Assembly (NCBI GenBank): GCA_018241725.1
Contig: JAFEDI010000045.1
Location: 62,001 to 126,000 of the forward strand
Direction: 5' to 3'
Source: Pseudomonadota bacterium
GTDB lineage: Bacteria; Pseudomonadota; Gammaproteobacteria; Burkholderiales; Rhodocyclaceae
Length of the DNA: 64,000 bases
This document shows, piece by piece, positions 30,922 through 40,260 of the stretch (within the stretch, counting starts at the first letter, position 1; the number at the start of each line of letters is the position of its first letter). A program made the position numbers and the translations under genes. Below the pieces are notes generated by a model. The model did no database searches, was not told the origin of the DNA, and worked only from the letters and a program-made list of their open reading frames with translations.

Positions 30922-31656
30922 TCAGTGGCCGGCGCCCTGCTCCTCCACCGCTGCTGCGGTCTGCCCCTGCGCAAGATTCTGCTGCCGTGCCGCATGCAGG
31001 TTGTGCAGCGTGATCTTGCGCACCTCGGCCTTGCTGGCCTCGATGTGGGAGCGCAGCAGGATGCTCGCCTGGGCCGCCTTGCGCTGGATCAGCAGGCGCA
31101 GCAACTGGGCGTGCTCGTCGTAGGTCGCCTGGATGCGCGCCGGATTGGTGAAGTCCAGGCGGCGCACGATGCGGATCTTCTCGGTGACGTCCTGATGCAC
31201 GGCGGCCATTTCCCGGTTGCCGGTGGCCAGCACCAGGCCCTGGTGGAAGGCTTCGTCCAGCGCAGCGACGCGGTTGCCGTCGGTGAAACGTTCCGCGGGA
31301 TCGACCAGCCACACCTCGGTCAGCGCCGACAGGTCCACGGTCTGTGGCGCTTCGCAGATGCGGCTCACCGCCGCGTCCTCGAGCACGACGCGCAGGTCGT
31401 AGAGCTGGTCCAGGCGCTCGAAGTCGATGCTTCGGACGGACCAGCCGCTGCGGAAATAGACCTGCAGGAAGCCCTCCCGCTCCAGCCGGTACAACGCGCC
31501 GCGCACCGGCGTACGCGACACTCCGTAGCGCTCGGCCACCTGGGTCTCTGTGAAGCGGTCCCCTGGCAACAGGTGGAAGGAGAAGATCTCGTCCTTCAGC
31601 TGCTGGTAGATCCGGTTGGCGAGGGCGTTTTCCTTGGGTCGGCTGGTGTTGCCCAT
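30922..31656 (-). CDS. GntR-family regulator (FadR/FCD subclass), last gene of the biuret/triuret operon
   Basis: 244 residues. Winged helix at about 10-75 (PGDRFTETQVAERYGVSRTP, LEREGFLQVYFRSGW) and an all-helical FCD effector domain with the metal-type His residues (DEAFHQGLVLATGNREMA, HIEASKAEV). The start follows the AtzH-like gene by a few bases. As the terminal gene of the operon it probably regulates it; the 9-bp inverted repeat at 40010-40037 is the likely operator. The effector could be biuret, triuret or allophanate (inference). Confidence 0.85.
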   Translation of the reverse strand: MGNTSRPKENALANRIYQQLKDEIFSFHLLPGDRFTETQVAERYGVSRTPVRGALYRLEREGFLQVYFRSGWSVRSIDFERLDQLYDLRVVLEDAAVSRICEAPQTVDLSALTEVWLVDPAERFTDGNRVAALDEAFHQGLVLATGNREMAAVHQDVTEKIRIVRRLDFTNPARIQATYDEHAQLLRLLIQRKAAQASILLRSHIEASKAEVRKITLHNLHAARQQNLAQGQTAAAVEEQGAGH

Positions 31657-31660
31657 GGGC

Positions 31661-32044
31661 TCAGGTCAGCATGCTCACGTGGGCCGAGACGACCCGCCAG
31701 CCTTCCGGGAAGCGCACCCAGGTCTGGCTCTGGCGGCCGACCGGATCGCCGTCCCGCAGGAATTCCACGTCGGCGGTAGCGAAGTTCTCGTCGAAGGTGG
31801 TGATCACCAGGTTGCGGAGTTGTCGCGGCATGTTGAGAGGGGGAACGAACTGCTCCCGGTACTTGCGGATGGCATCGGCGCCGTAGTGGATCTCGGCGAT
31901 GCCGAAGCGCACGGTGAGCGGATTGTCCCAGAAAAGCGCGTTGAGCACCGCCACGTCGTTGGCGATCAGCGCGACTTCGTAGCGCTCGAACACAGCGCCC
32001 AGTTCGGCGACAACATGGGGAAGGTTGATGGCGGGCGCGCTCAT
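31661..32044 (-). CDS. AtzH-like protein (DUF3225, NTF2-like)
   Basis: 127 residues, NTF2-like fold. The blocks [31 protein letters not shown] and [20 protein letters not shown] are those of the DUF3225/AtzH family from cyanuric-acid pathways. From memory, AtzH has been reported to act on 1-carboxybiuret, possibly as its decarboxylase. Here it overlaps the second cysteine hydrolase gene by four bases, and no cyanuric acid ring-opening or AtzE/AtzG gene is present. Conversion of carboxybiuret to biuret after triuret hydrolysis would explain this context, but this is an inference. Confidence 0.75.
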   Translation of the reverse strand: MSAPAINLPHVVAELGAVFERYEVALIANDVAVLNALFWDNPLTVRFGIAEIHYGADAIRKYREQFVPPLNMPRQLRNLVITTFDENFATADVEFLRDGDPVGRQSQTWVRFPEGWRVVSAHVSMLT

Positions 32045-32721
32045 GGATCCACTTTCACAGGTTCGAGGGCGACCGTCAGCGCGGCCAGCGGCGCGCTCCA
32101 GCCGACGATGCCGCCTTGGGCGACAATCATGTCGATGGCGGCGGCCTTGAAGGCCGGAAAATAGCTTTCGGTCGCGTCCTCGACCAGCAGGCAGTCGTAA
32201 CCCCGGTCGTTGGCCTCGCGCATGGTGGTCTGCACGCAGACCTCGGTGGTCACGCCCGCGAACAGCAGATGGGTGATCCCTTTCAGCCGGAGAATCTCAC
32301 CCAAGGCGGTAGCGTAGAAGGCCCCTTTCCCCGGCTTGTCGATGACGATCTCGCCAGGCAACGGCGCCACGGCCGGCAGAATGTCGTTGCCCGGCTCACC
32401 GGTTACCAGGATGCGCCCCATCGGCCCCGCATCGCCGATGCGCAGCGCCGCGTCGCCCCGCCCCCGCTTGGCCGGCGGACAGTCCGACAAGTCGGGCCGG
32501 TGGGCTTCGCGGGTATGGATCACCGTGATGCCGTGGCGCCGACAGGCGTCGAGCAACGCAGCCACCGTCGGCACGATCGCGGCCAGCAGCGACACATCGT
32601 TGCCAAGGCTCTCGCCGAAGCCGCCGGGTTCGATGAAGTCCCGCTGCATGTCGATGACGATCAGCGCGGTGTTTGTCGGCGCGAAGCTGAAGCCGTAGGG
32701 GCGTGCGTCGATGTGGATCAT
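32041..32721 (-). CDS. isochorismatase-like cysteine hydrolase, candidate triuret hydrolase
   Basis: 226 residues. Catalytic Asp in [10 protein letters not shown], Lys in [12 protein letters not shown] and nucleophilic Cys in [11 protein letters not shown] form the family triad. It shares [12 protein letters not shown] and [13 protein letters not shown] with the BiuH-like protein at 34328, but differs elsewhere ([21 protein letters not shown]), so it is a distinct subfamily member. A second start at 32730 abuts the ribosome site; 32721 fits GAGGAG better. Paired with AtzH and AtzF it may cut triuret to carboxybiuret (TrtA type). An alternative is a second biuret or ureido hydrolase. Confidence 0.7.
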   Translation of the reverse strand: MIHIDARPYGFSFAPTNTALIVIDMQRDFIEPGGFGESLGNDVSLLAAIVPTVAALLDACRRHGITVIHTREAHRPDLSDCPPAKRGRGDAALRIGDAGPMGRILVTGEPGNDILPAVAPLPGEIVIDKPGKGAFYATALGEILRLKGITHLLFAGVTTEVCVQTTMREANDRGYDCLLVEDATESYFPAFKAAAIDMIVAQGGIVGWSAPLAALTVALEPVKVDP

Positions 32722-32734
32722 GGCGCTCATCTCC

Positions 32735-34324
32735 TCAGTGGCCCCCCGCCCCATGCCCGGCCATGCAGCGGCCGATCTCCGCCACATCCACGTAACCGGC
32801 CAGCGCCTGGTGAGCGATGCGCCCTTCCGACATCACGAGGATGCGGTCGGACAGCTCCAGCAGTTCGTCCAGGTCTTCGCTGACCAGCAGGATCGCCGCA
32901 CCGTCGTTGCGGGCCTGGTCGAGCCGGCGGTGGATCGCCTCGGTGGCCGCGAAATCCAGCCCGAACACCGGGTTGGCGACGATCAGCAGGCGCACCGCGC
33001 CGGACAGCTCGCGGGCCAGCACGGCGCGCTGGACGTTGCCGCCGGACAGGTTCTCGATAGCCGCAGACGGATCCGGCGGACGCACGCCAAACGCCTCGAT
33101 CCACTCCTTCGCCCGCCGCGTCAGCGCGCCGCGGCGCAGGAAGCGCAGGCTGAGCCAGCCGCCGGAGAACGGCGCGATGTCGAAGTCCCGCAGCCCCATG
33201 TTCTCGGCCACGCTCATATTGGGAACGCAGGCATTGCGCAAGGGCTCTTCGGGCAGGCTGAACACGCCATGGCGGCGCAACTCGGCCCGCGTCGCGCCGT
33301 AGGCCTCGCCGTCCACCCTCACCGCCCCGCCGCTCGCGCTGCGCTGACCGAGCAGCACCTCGACCAGTTCCTTCTGCCCGTTGCCTGCAACGCCGGCGAT
33401 ACCGACGATCTCGCCGGCGCGCACCACAAGGTCCAGCTCGCGCACCGCTGCCATGCCCCGGTCGTTGTCGGCGCACAGGCCGTCGACCCCCAGGCGGATG
33501 TCCCCGGCCATTCGCCCCGCGTCGGCGGCCCGCCGGCGTGGGGCAGTGGCCACCGACACCGCGCTGCCGACCATCATCTCAGCCATGTCCTGGGTGCTCA
33601 GTTCCCCGACCCTGCCGCTGCCCGCGAGCTTGCCGCGCCGCAGCACCGTGACGCTGTCGCCGTAGGCGCTCACCTCGCGGAACTTGTGGGTGATCATCAT
33701 CACCGTCAGGCGGCCATCCCGCGTCATGCCATGCAGCAGGCCGAGCACCTCGTCGGCTTCGGTGGGGGTCAGCACCGAGGTCGGTTCGTCGAGGATCAGC
33801 AGGCGCTGGCCCAGGTAGAGCTGCTTGAGGATCTCCAGCTTCTGCTTCTCGCCGGCAGCCAGGTCGGCCACCCGCGCGTTCAGGTCGAGGCGGAACGGCG
33901 TGCTCGCCAGGAAGGTCGCCAGCGCCGCCTTCTCCCGCCGCCAGTCGATGCGCAGCGGCAGGTCGCCGCGGGCCAGCAGCAGGTTCTCGGCCACCGTCAT
34001 GCCCGGCGCCAACGTGAAGTGCTGGTAGACCATGCCGATGCGCAGGCGCTGGGCGTCCCGTGGACTGCGGATGGCCTGCTCGCGCCCATCCACCATGAAG
34101 CTGCCCTCCTCCGGGGGGTGATAGCCGACCAGGCACTTCACCAGCGTGCTCTTGCCGGCACCGTTCTCGCCGAGCAGGCAGTGGAAGCTGCCTGCCTCGA
34201 CCTTCATGGAGACATCGTCGAGGGCTGTCAGCGCGCCGAAGCGCTTGGTGACCCGGTAGGCCTCGACGGCCGCGCCGCGGTCCTGCACGTCGGCCGCCAG
34301 CAGGGTATGGGTAAGCGCGTCCAT
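32735..34324 (-). CDS. BMP-family ABC transporter ATPase (two ATPase domains)
   Basis: 529 residues with tandem ATPase domains. Domain 1 has [22 protein letters not shown] and [13 protein letters not shown]. Domain 2 has a degenerate Walker A ([10 protein letters not shown]), signature [10 protein letters not shown] and [12 protein letters not shown], the pattern of nucleoside/sugar importers of the YufO/RbsA group. It energises the importer formed by the permeases at 35043 and 35971 and the binding protein at 37021. It lies between the two cysteine hydrolase genes. Confidence 0.9.
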   Translation of the reverse strand: MDALTHTLLAADVQDRGAAVEAYRVTKRFGALTALDDVSMKVEAGSFHCLLGENGAGKSTLVKCLVGYHPPEEGSFMVDGREQAIRSPRDAQRLRIGMVYQHFTLAPGMTVAENLLLARGDLPLRIDWRREKAALATFLASTPFRLDLNARVADLAAGEKQKLEILKQLYLGQRLLILDEPTSVLTPTEADEVLGLLHGMTRDGRLTVMMITHKFREVSAYGDSVTVLRRGKLAGSGRVGELSTQDMAEMMVGSAVSVATAPRRRAADAGRMAGDIRLGVDGLCADNDRGMAAVRELDLVVRAGEIVGIAGVAGNGQKELVEVLLGQRSASGGAVRVDGEAYGATRAELRRHGVFSLPEEPLRNACVPNMSVAENMGLRDFDIAPFSGGWLSLRFLRRGALTRRAKEWIEAFGVRPPDPSAAIENLSGGNVQRAVLARELSGAVRLLIVANPVFGLDFAATEAIHRRLDQARNDGAAILLVSEDLDELLELSDRILVMSEGRIAHQALAGYVDVAEIGRCMAGHGAGGH

Positions 34325-34327
34325 GGC

Positions 34328-35011
34328 CTACTCCAGCGCCGCCAGCAAGGTGCTGGAATCCGAAACCGCGCCGAACACCCCGCCCTGCATCTTGATCATC
34401 TTCAGCGCCGCCAGGTGGTTGCCGTGGTCGGTGGCGCCACAGCAGTCCGCCAGCAGCAAGCACTCGAAGCCCATGTCGTTGGCGTCGCGCATGGTGGTGT
34501 GCACACACACGTCGGTGGTGATGCCGCTCAGGATGATGTTGCGGATGCCGCGGGTGCGCAGAACCAGCTCCAGGTCGGTGGCGTAGAACGAGCCCTTGCC
34601 CGGCTTGTCGATGACCACCTCGCCGGGCAGCGGTGCCAGCTCGGGGATGATCTCCCAGCCCGGCTCCCCGCGTACCAGGATGCGCCCGCAGGGCCCGGCG
34701 TCGCCGATGCCGGCGCCGATGCGCTGGGAGCGCCAGCGCTTGTTGGGCGGCAGGTCGGCCAGATCCGGGCGGTGCCCCTCGCGGGTGTGGATGATGAAGA
34801 AGCCCAGGCTGCGCAGACGCGCCAGCACCGCCTTGATCGGTTCGATCGGCGCGCGGGTCAGGGACAGGTCGTAGCCCATCTTGTCCACATAGCCGCCGAC
34901 GCCGCAGAAGTCGGTCTGCATGTCGATGATGATCAGCGCGGTATTGGCCGGCGTCAGGTCGCCGTTCCAGGGCCAGGGATAGGGATCGGCTTCGAGGTGG
35001 AAAGATGTCAT
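34328..35011 (-). CDS. biuH: biuret amidohydrolase, BiuH-like cysteine hydrolase
   Basis: 227 residues. The N-terminal region ([30 protein letters not shown]), [34 protein letters not shown] and [15 protein letters not shown] match, as I recall it, the Rhizobium biuret hydrolase very closely along the whole length. Triad: Asp in IIDMQ, Lys in KPGKGSF, Cys in [10 protein letters not shown]. It hydrolyses biuret to allophanate and ammonia; the allophanate is then degraded by AtzF from the same operon. ATG has AGGAG eight bases upstream. Confidence 0.87.
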   Translation of the reverse strand: MTSFHLEADPYPWPWNGDLTPANTALIIIDMQTDFCGVGGYVDKMGYDLSLTRAPIEPIKAVLARLRSLGFFIIHTREGHRPDLADLPPNKRWRSQRIGAGIGDAGPCGRILVRGEPGWEIIPELAPLPGEVVIDKPGKGSFYATDLELVLRTRGIRNIILSGITTDVCVHTTMRDANDMGFECLLLADCCGATDHGNHLAALKMIKMQGGVFGAVSDSSTLLAALE

Positions 35012-35042
35012 GCGGGAAGCTCCTGCCAGGGTTGTCGTGGAT

Positions 35043-35978
35043 TCAGCGCTGGGTGAAGGACAGCTCGCCGGGCGCGCCGGCCAGGGTCTGCCCCGGCGTC
35101 CAGCTGGCCGCCATCAGGGCCAGGGTCAGCACATAGGGCGCCGCGTTGAAGAGGTAGTAGCCGGCCGTGATGCCCTGCGACTGCAGCGCCGGGCCAAGGG
35201 CGCCCGCGGCCCCGAACAGCAGCGCCGCCAGCGCGCAGCGCAAGGGGCTCCAGCGGGCGAAGATGACCAGCGCCACCGCCATCAGCCCCTGCCCGCTGGA
35301 CAGCCCCTCGTTCCAGCTACCCGGGTAATACAGGGACAGGAAGGCGCCGCCGACCCCGGCGAGAAAGCCGCCGGCAGCCGTCGCCCCGATACGGATCGGA
35401 ACCACCGGATAGCCCAGCGCCCGCGCCGCCGCCGCGTTGTCGCCGACCAGGCGCAGGGCCAGCCCCCAGCGGCTGGACCGGAAGCCCCAGTGCAGCAGCC
35501 CTGCCAGCGCCAGCCCGAGGGGCAGCAGCACGTTGATGCGCAGCGCCGAGCGCAGCTGCTCGCTGTCGCTCCACGCCCCCAGCTCCACGGACGGGAGCAT
35601 CGGCGCCTGGGGCTGGATCAATGGCTTGCCGAGGAAGAAGGCCAGCCCGGTGCCGAACAGCATCAGCGCGATGCCCACGGCGATGTCGTTCACCTTTGGC
35701 AGGGAGCACAGCGCACCGTGCAGCAGGCCCATCAGCACCCCGCACAGCCCGGCGGCCAGCACACCCAACCACGGCGAGCCGGTGAGCAGTGCGATGCCGT
35801 AGCCGCCCATCGCCCCCAGCACCAGCGTGCCTTCCAGGCCCAGGTTGATGCGGCCGGATTTTTCGGTGATGCACTCCCCGAGGCTGACGAACAGGAAGGG
35901 GGTGCTGACCCGTAAGGCGCCGCCGAGCAGGGCCAGCGCGAGACTGCCAAAGGCCAGGCCGTCAGTGGTTTCAGACAC
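35043..35978 (-). CDS. BMP-family ABC permease, second subunit
   Basis: 311 residues, about eight helices. GTG start at 35978 with AAGGA seven bases upstream; it overlaps the first permease gene by eight bases. The [25 protein letters not shown] opening (here [20 protein letters not shown]) is the signature of YufQ/NupQ-like nucleoside permeases. It forms the inner-membrane channel with the product of 35971. Confidence 0.88.
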   Translation of the reverse strand: MSETTDGLAFGSLALALLGGALRVSTPFLFVSLGECITEKSGRINLGLEGTLVLGAMGGYGIALLTGSPWLGVLAAGLCGVLMGLLHGALCSLPKVNDIAVGIALMLFGTGLAFFLGKPLIQPQAPMLPSVELGAWSDSEQLRSALRINVLLPLGLALAGLLHWGFRSSRWGLALRLVGDNAAAARALGYPVVPIRIGATAAGGFLAGVGGAFLSLYYPGSWNEGLSSGQGLMAVALVIFARWSPLRCALAALLFGAAGALGPALQSQGITAGYYLFNAAPYVLTLALMAASWTPGQTLAGAPGELSFTQR

Positions 35979-37017
35979 GGCGGGTTCCTTTCCGATTGAG
36001 GGTTTCGAAAGCCAGCAAAGCCACGAACAACGTGCCCTGCAACACCAGTACGGCGGCGTCGGGCAGGTCGAGGCGCCGCTGCAGCAGGCTGCCGGACGCA
36101 CCGATGCCGCCCACCAGGATGGCCCCGGCGACAATACCCAGCGGGTTGTGGCGGGCGGCGAAGGACACCAGAATGCCGGCGTAGCCGTAACCCGCCAGCA
36201 GCGAGGCATTGGCGCTGCCGTGCACCGCCGCCACCTCCAGCATGCCCGCCACACCGGCCGCGCCGCCGCCGAGGAAGCAGGCCGCGATCAGCAGCGTGCC
36301 GACCGGCAGACCGGCCATCAGCGCCGCCCGAGCATTGCCGCCGACGACGCCGACCGAGAAGCCGAACACCGTACGCCGCAGCAGGAACCACGCCGCCGCG
36401 CAGGCCAGCGCGCCCCAAACGAGGCCCCAATGCACCTCCAGGCCCGGTAGCTGACCGATCAGCACCGCGTCGGGCAGCGGCGGCGTCGAAGGCTTGTTGA
36501 GGCTGGCCGGATCACGCAAGACGCCTTCGACCAGGAAATTGAACAGCGCGATGCCGATGTAGGAGAGCAGCAGGCTGGAGATGGTCTCGTTGATACCGCG
36601 CACGTGGCGCAGCCAGGCCGACGCGGCGATCCACGCCCCGCCGGCCACGAAGCCCGCCAGCGCCATCAGCAGCTGCACCGGCAGGGCCGGCCAGCCGGCG
36701 GTCAGGGACGGCACCATCGCCGCCGCCAGCGCGCCCAGCGCCAACGCCCCTTCCCCACCGATGATCACCAGCCCGGCGCGGGCCGGCAGGGCCACACAGA
36801 GCGCGGTGAGCATCAGCGGCGCTGCCCGCGCCAGGGTGTTCTGCCACGCAAAGGCGGAACCGAAGGCGCCCTCCACCACCAGCCCCAGTGCCTCAGGCGC
36901 CTCGAAGCCCTGGGCCGCCAGGAAGGCCGCGAACAGCAGTGCGGCGGCCAGCGCCGCGGCGGTAAAGGGCGCCAGCGGCGCGACGGCGCGCATGGCGCGG
37001 TTCATGGCGGCGTCCAT
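35971..37017 (-). CDS. BMP-family ABC permease, first subunit
   Basis: 348 residues, about nine helices. The blocks APLMLTALCVALPARAGLV, IGGEGALALGALAA and INETISSLLLSYIGIALFNF are typical of YufP/NupP permeases that import nucleosides or related ring compounds. Stop codon overlaps the start of the partner permease. Starts three bases after the binding-protein stop, so expression is tightly coupled. Confidence 0.88.
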   Translation of the reverse strand: MDAAMNRAMRAVAPLAPFTAAALAAALLFAAFLAAQGFEAPEALGLVVEGAFGSAFAWQNTLARAAPLMLTALCVALPARAGLVIIGGEGALALGALAAAMVPSLTAGWPALPVQLLMALAGFVAGGAWIAASAWLRHVRGINETISSLLLSYIGIALFNFLVEGVLRDPASLNKPSTPPLPDAVLIGQLPGLEVHWGLVWGALACAAAWFLLRRTVFGFSVGVVGGNARAALMAGLPVGTLLIAACFLGGGAAGVAGMLEVAAVHGSANASLLAGYGYAGILVSFAARHNPLGIVAGAILVGGIGASGSLLQRRLDLPDAAVLVLQGTLFVALLAFETLNRKGTRRV

Positions 37018-37020
37018 GGC

Positions 37021-38145
37021 TCAAACCTGCCCGATCACACCGTCGACCAGATAGTTCATGCTCTCCAGCAAGGGATCCTGCTGGCCGAGCACCTTGCCGG
37101 CGGGGATCACCGTCTTGCCGGTGTTGTCGAGCAACGGCCCCTTGAAGATCGGGAAATCGCCCTTCAACATCGCCGCCTTGACCGCCTCGGACTTTTTCTT
37201 GGCGTCTGCCGACACCGCCGGCCCGAAGGACGACGGCTTGACGAAGCCGTCCTTAAGCCCGCCGCGCAGGAAATTGATCATCGGTTTGCCGTCGAGGGTC
37301 GCCTTGACGATCTGGGTGTAGGGCGTCTGCCAGTCCCACTCCGCGCCGGTCAGGTAGCCCTTCGGCGCCAGCTTGGCCTGGCTGGCGTGGTAACCGCAGC
37401 TGTACACGCCGCGGCGCTCGGCGGTCTCGACGATGACCTTGGGGCTGTCCACGTGACAGGTCAGCACGTCCACGCCCTGGTCGATGAGGCTGTTGGCCGC
37501 CTCGGCCTCCTTGACCGGCAGCGACCAGTCGCCGGTGAAGATCACCTTCACCGTCGCCTTCGGGTCCACCGAGCGCGCACCGAGCAGGAAGGCGTTGATG
37601 TTGCGCAACACCTGCGGAATCGGCTTTGCGGCGATGAAGCCGAGCTTCTTGCTCTTGCTCGCCGAGGCCGCCGCGATGCCGTCCAGGTACTGGCATTCGT
37701 CGATGTAGCCGAAGAAGCTGCCCACGTTCTTCGGGTGCTTGCCCGCCGTCCACAGGCCGCCGCAGTGGGCGAAGCGCACGTTCGGATATTTCTCGGCCAT
37801 CTTCAGCACGTGGGGGTCGAAGTAGCCGAAGGAGGTGGCGAAGATCAAGGTGGCCTTGTCCTGGTTGATCATGGCCTCCATGGTTTTCTGCACGGCCACC
37901 GTCTCCGGCACCTTCTCTTCCTCCACCACCTTCACGCCGGGCATCTTCTTCAGCACCGCCACCGCCTGGGCCTGGGCCTGGTTGTAGCCGAAGTCATCCC
38001 GCGGGCCGACGTAGATCACGCCGACCACCAGCTTGTCGGCCGCGCCGGCCAGGCCGATGCCAAAGGGCAAGGCACTGGCCGCGGCACCGGTGCCGAGGAT
38101 GCGGAGGATGTCGCGACGGCCGGCGGAGAAACGGGTTTGAGCCAT
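37021..38145 (-). CDS. BMP/Med-family ABC substrate-binding protein
   Basis: 374 residues. The N-terminus carries a twin-arginine-like signal (GRRDILRILGTGAAA) ending in AGA, then a BMP fold: VVGVIYVGPRDDFGYNQAQA, FATSFGYFDPHVLKMAEKYP, VTCHVDSPKV-type (here LTCHVDSPKVIVETA). BMP proteins usually bind purine nucleosides; here, between AtzF and the permeases, the ligand may be triuret, biuret or a related ureide. Start at 38145 has AAGAGAG nine bases upstream. Confidence 0.87.
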   Translation of the reverse strand: MAQTRFSAGRRDILRILGTGAAASALPFGIGLAGAADKLVVGVIYVGPRDDFGYNQAQAQAVAVLKKMPGVKVVEEEKVPETVAVQKTMEAMINQDKATLIFATSFGYFDPHVLKMAEKYPNVRFAHCGGLWTAGKHPKNVGSFFGYIDECQYLDGIAAASASKSKKLGFIAAKPIPQVLRNINAFLLGARSVDPKATVKVIFTGDWSLPVKEAEAANSLIDQGVDVLTCHVDSPKVIVETAERRGVYSCGYHASQAKLAPKGYLTGAEWDWQTPYTQIVKATLDGKPMINFLRGGLKDGFVKPSSFGPAVSADAKKKSEAVKAAMLKGDFPIFKGPLLDNTGKTVIPAGKVLGQQDPLLESMNYLVDGVIGQV

Positions 38146-38170
38146 GGTTGTTCTCTCTTTCGTTGGGGGT

Positions 38171-39997
38171 TCAGGACAAGGTCGGGTCGGAAAGCGGCGC
38201 CGCCGCGCGCTGATGCGCGCGCCAGCCACCGCTGGCGGAAATATCCTGGGCGCCGGCCAGGGCGGCACCCTCGCAGATGAAGCCCTTCACCTGCCGGCCG
38301 TCGGCGAGGATCAGCGTGCCGATGCCCAGCGGCGGCGGAATCTCGGCGACGAAGCTGCCGAACAGGCGCAGCGGCATCTCCCACACTTCCACCTCGATGG
38401 CGTACCCCTCGCCGCTCACCCGTTCGAGCCCGGGCTTGGGCGGCACGGTGCCGGGCAAGGCGTGCAGGCGGTAGAGCGGCGCGGTGCGCGTGGTCTCCAC
38501 CAGCCGGGCGGCCCGTTCGAGGAGCTGCCAGTTGAGCGGCAGACCGCTCAGGTGGGCGCCGACCACGGCGACCTGCACGGTGGCCTCCCGCAGCGGCAGG
38601 GCCGGCAAGGGCTGCTCCTTGCGCGGCGGCGCCGCTTCGGTCAGGCCCAGTCGCCGATGCAGCACGCTTTCCCAACGGCGCCCGGTTTCTGCCAGCAAAT
38701 GATCGGCGCCGGACGGGCCTATCAGGGTGACGCCCGCCGGCAGGCCATCACTGCGGAACGGGCCCGGCAAGGCCAACGCCGACAGGCCGAGGAGATTGAC
38801 GAAATTGGTGTAGCGCCCCAGCCAGGCGTTGCGCTCGATGGGCTGCTGGTCGATCTCCCGCCGCGTGTAGTGGGTCGGCGTGGTCGGCACCAGCAGCACG
38901 TCCACCTGCTCGAAGACCTGATGGCAGGCCGGCGCCAGCGCTTCCAGCCGATAGCGACCGCGGAAAGCATCGGCGGCGGACTGGGTATCGGCGCGGCCGA
39001 TGATCGACGCCACGATCGGGTCAAGGCTCGCATGTGGTGTGTCGAGAAAATCGCCCAGCGCAGCCCGTCGCTCGGCCACCCACGGCCCGTCGTAGAGCAG
39101 CGCCGCCACTGCGTGGAAAGGTTCCAGATCCACATCCACAAGGCTCACGCCGGGCAGGCCCTGCACCGCAGCAAGGGCCGCCTCGAAGGCCTTCCGGGCC
39201 TGCGCGTCGAGTTCCCCCTGCAGCCCGATTGGCACGCCAACCGCGATGCCGCAGGGCTTGAGCCCATGGGCGGGAACCGCCCCGTCCGCGGTGACCGCCA
39301 ACACCTGCCAGGCATCCGCGACGGTGTGAGCGAAGATCGACACACAGTCCAGGCTGCGACAGGCCGGCACCACGCCGCCGGTACCGATCAGCCCCGGCGT
39401 CGGCTTGAGTCCGACCAGATTGCAGAAGCCCGCCGGCACCCGGCCCGACCCGGCCGTGTCCGTGCCGAGCGCGAAAGCCACGTGCCCGAGCGCAGTCGCC
39501 GCCGCCGAACCGGAGCTCGAACCGCCGGAGATGTAGTCCGGGTGGAATGGATTGCACACTGCACCGTAGGGCGAGCGGGTGCCGACCAGGCCGGTGGCGA
39601 ACTGGTCGAGGTTGGTCTTGCCCAGCGCGATGGCACCAGCCTCCTCCAGGCGCCGCACCGCGTCAGCCGAGCGCTCGGCCAGGTAAGCGAATTCGCGGCA
39701 GGCGGCGGTCGTCCTGAAGCCCGCCACGTCGATGTTGTCCTTCACCGCGAAGGGCACGCCGAGCAGCGGCCGGCGGGCCAGGGCGGCCACCGGGTCGGCC
39801 AGCAGGCTGGCATCCATATCCGCCAACCGCTCGCGCAGATCGGCGTGGGACGCCACGCTGATCCACACGGCCGGATCGTCGGCGGCGGCGATCCGTGCCA
39901 GCAGCGCACGAACCAGGCCGCCTGGAAGGAAACGCCCGCTCCGGTAGCCTTCGAGCAGGGAATCGATCGTCAATACACGTGGCAGGCTTGCATTCAC
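38171..39997 (-). CDS. atzF: allophanate hydrolase
   Basis: 608 residues, near the AtzF/TrzF length. The amidase part has Lys in PFAVKDNIDVAGF, the cis-Ser in SGGSSSGSAAA and nucleophile Ser in GTDTAGSGRVPAG. The C-terminal domain (about 465-608, QVAVVGAHLSGLPLNWQLLE, WEMPLRLFGSFVAEIPPPLG) is the separate one found in allophanate hydrolases. It converts allophanate to two ammonia and two CO2. The GTG at 39997 is chosen because it precedes the fold and allows the regulatory sites upstream; the ATG at 40045 would run through the predicted promoter. First gene of the operon. Confidence 0.9.
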   Translation of the reverse strand: MNASLPRVLTIDSLLEGYRSGRFLPGGLVRALLARIAAADDPAVWISVASHADLRERLADMDASLLADPVAALARRPLLGVPFAVKDNIDVAGFRTTAACREFAYLAERSADAVRRLEEAGAIALGKTNLDQFATGLVGTRSPYGAVCNPFHPDYISGGSSSGSAAATALGHVAFALGTDTAGSGRVPAGFCNLVGLKPTPGLIGTGGVVPACRSLDCVSIFAHTVADAWQVLAVTADGAVPAHGLKPCGIAVGVPIGLQGELDAQARKAFEAALAAVQGLPGVSLVDVDLEPFHAVAALLYDGPWVAERRAALGDFLDTPHASLDPIVASIIGRADTQSAADAFRGRYRLEALAPACHQVFEQVDVLLVPTTPTHYTRREIDQQPIERNAWLGRYTNFVNLLGLSALALPGPFRSDGLPAGVTLIGPSGADHLLAETGRRWESVLHRRLGLTEAAPPRKEQPLPALPLREATVQVAVVGAHLSGLPLNWQLLERAARLVETTRTAPLYRLHALPGTVPPKPGLERVSGEGYAIEVEVWEMPLRLFGSFVAEIPPPLGIGTLILADGRQVKGFICEGAALAGAQDISASGGWRAHQRAAAPLSDPTLS

Positions 39998-40009
39998 GAT
40001 AAGCACCCA

Positions 40010-40037
40010 AACTTGGATACAAGACAGAATCCAAGTT
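40010..40037. promoter_or_regulatory. 9-bp inverted repeat upstream of atzF, probable GntR operator
   Basis: AACTTGGAT and ATCCAAGTT are perfect inverted arms with a ten-base spacer. The element covers the predicted transcription start of the sigma54 promoter at 40039-40053. The GntR gene at the end of the operon is the natural candidate to bind it. Confidence 0.6.
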
Positions 40038-40038
40038 A

Positions 40039-40053
40039 GCAGCATGTATGCCA
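40039..40053 (-). promoter_or_regulatory. sigma54 (-24/-12) promoter of the atzF operon
   Basis: Minus strand reads TGGCAT-ACATG-CTGC, with the invariant GG and GC separated by ten bases as in the consensus TGGCAC-N5-TTGC. Only two of the ten consensus bases differ. The start of transcription would fall near 40028, about 30 bases before the GTG of atzF. Confidence 0.65.
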
Positions 40054-40157
40054 GTTAAATCACGGATCGCCTCCCCATAAAAAACATGAACTTACGAGCA
40101 TGCGTGAAACGACATCTCATGCGGCAGCGCACCATCAACGGGAAATTCCCGGAGCGA

Positions 40158-40174
40158 GGCACGTTCCCGGTGCA
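40158..40174. promoter_or_regulatory. NtrC-like binding site
   Basis: GGCACGTTCCCGGTGCA resembles the NtrC consensus TGCACC-N5-GGTGCA (two mismatches) with the correct 17-bp spacing of the arms. It lies about 130 bp upstream of the start predicted for the sigma54 promoter, the usual enhancer distance. It supports nitrogen-limited expression of the atzF operon. Confidence 0.55.
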
Positions 40175-40260
40175 TTTCGGCAAACCGCCGGCCGCCGCAG
40201 TGCGCCGGACAGGCGTAACATTCGGCCCCCTGAATCCACCTGCCGCCACAGGAGCTCCCC

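Noticed and set aside
31661..40045. Cyanuric acid (atzD) pathway
   Set aside because: No ring-opening hydrolase and no AtzE/AtzG genes; only AtzH- and AtzF-like members are present with two cysteine hydrolases, which better fits biuret or triuret.
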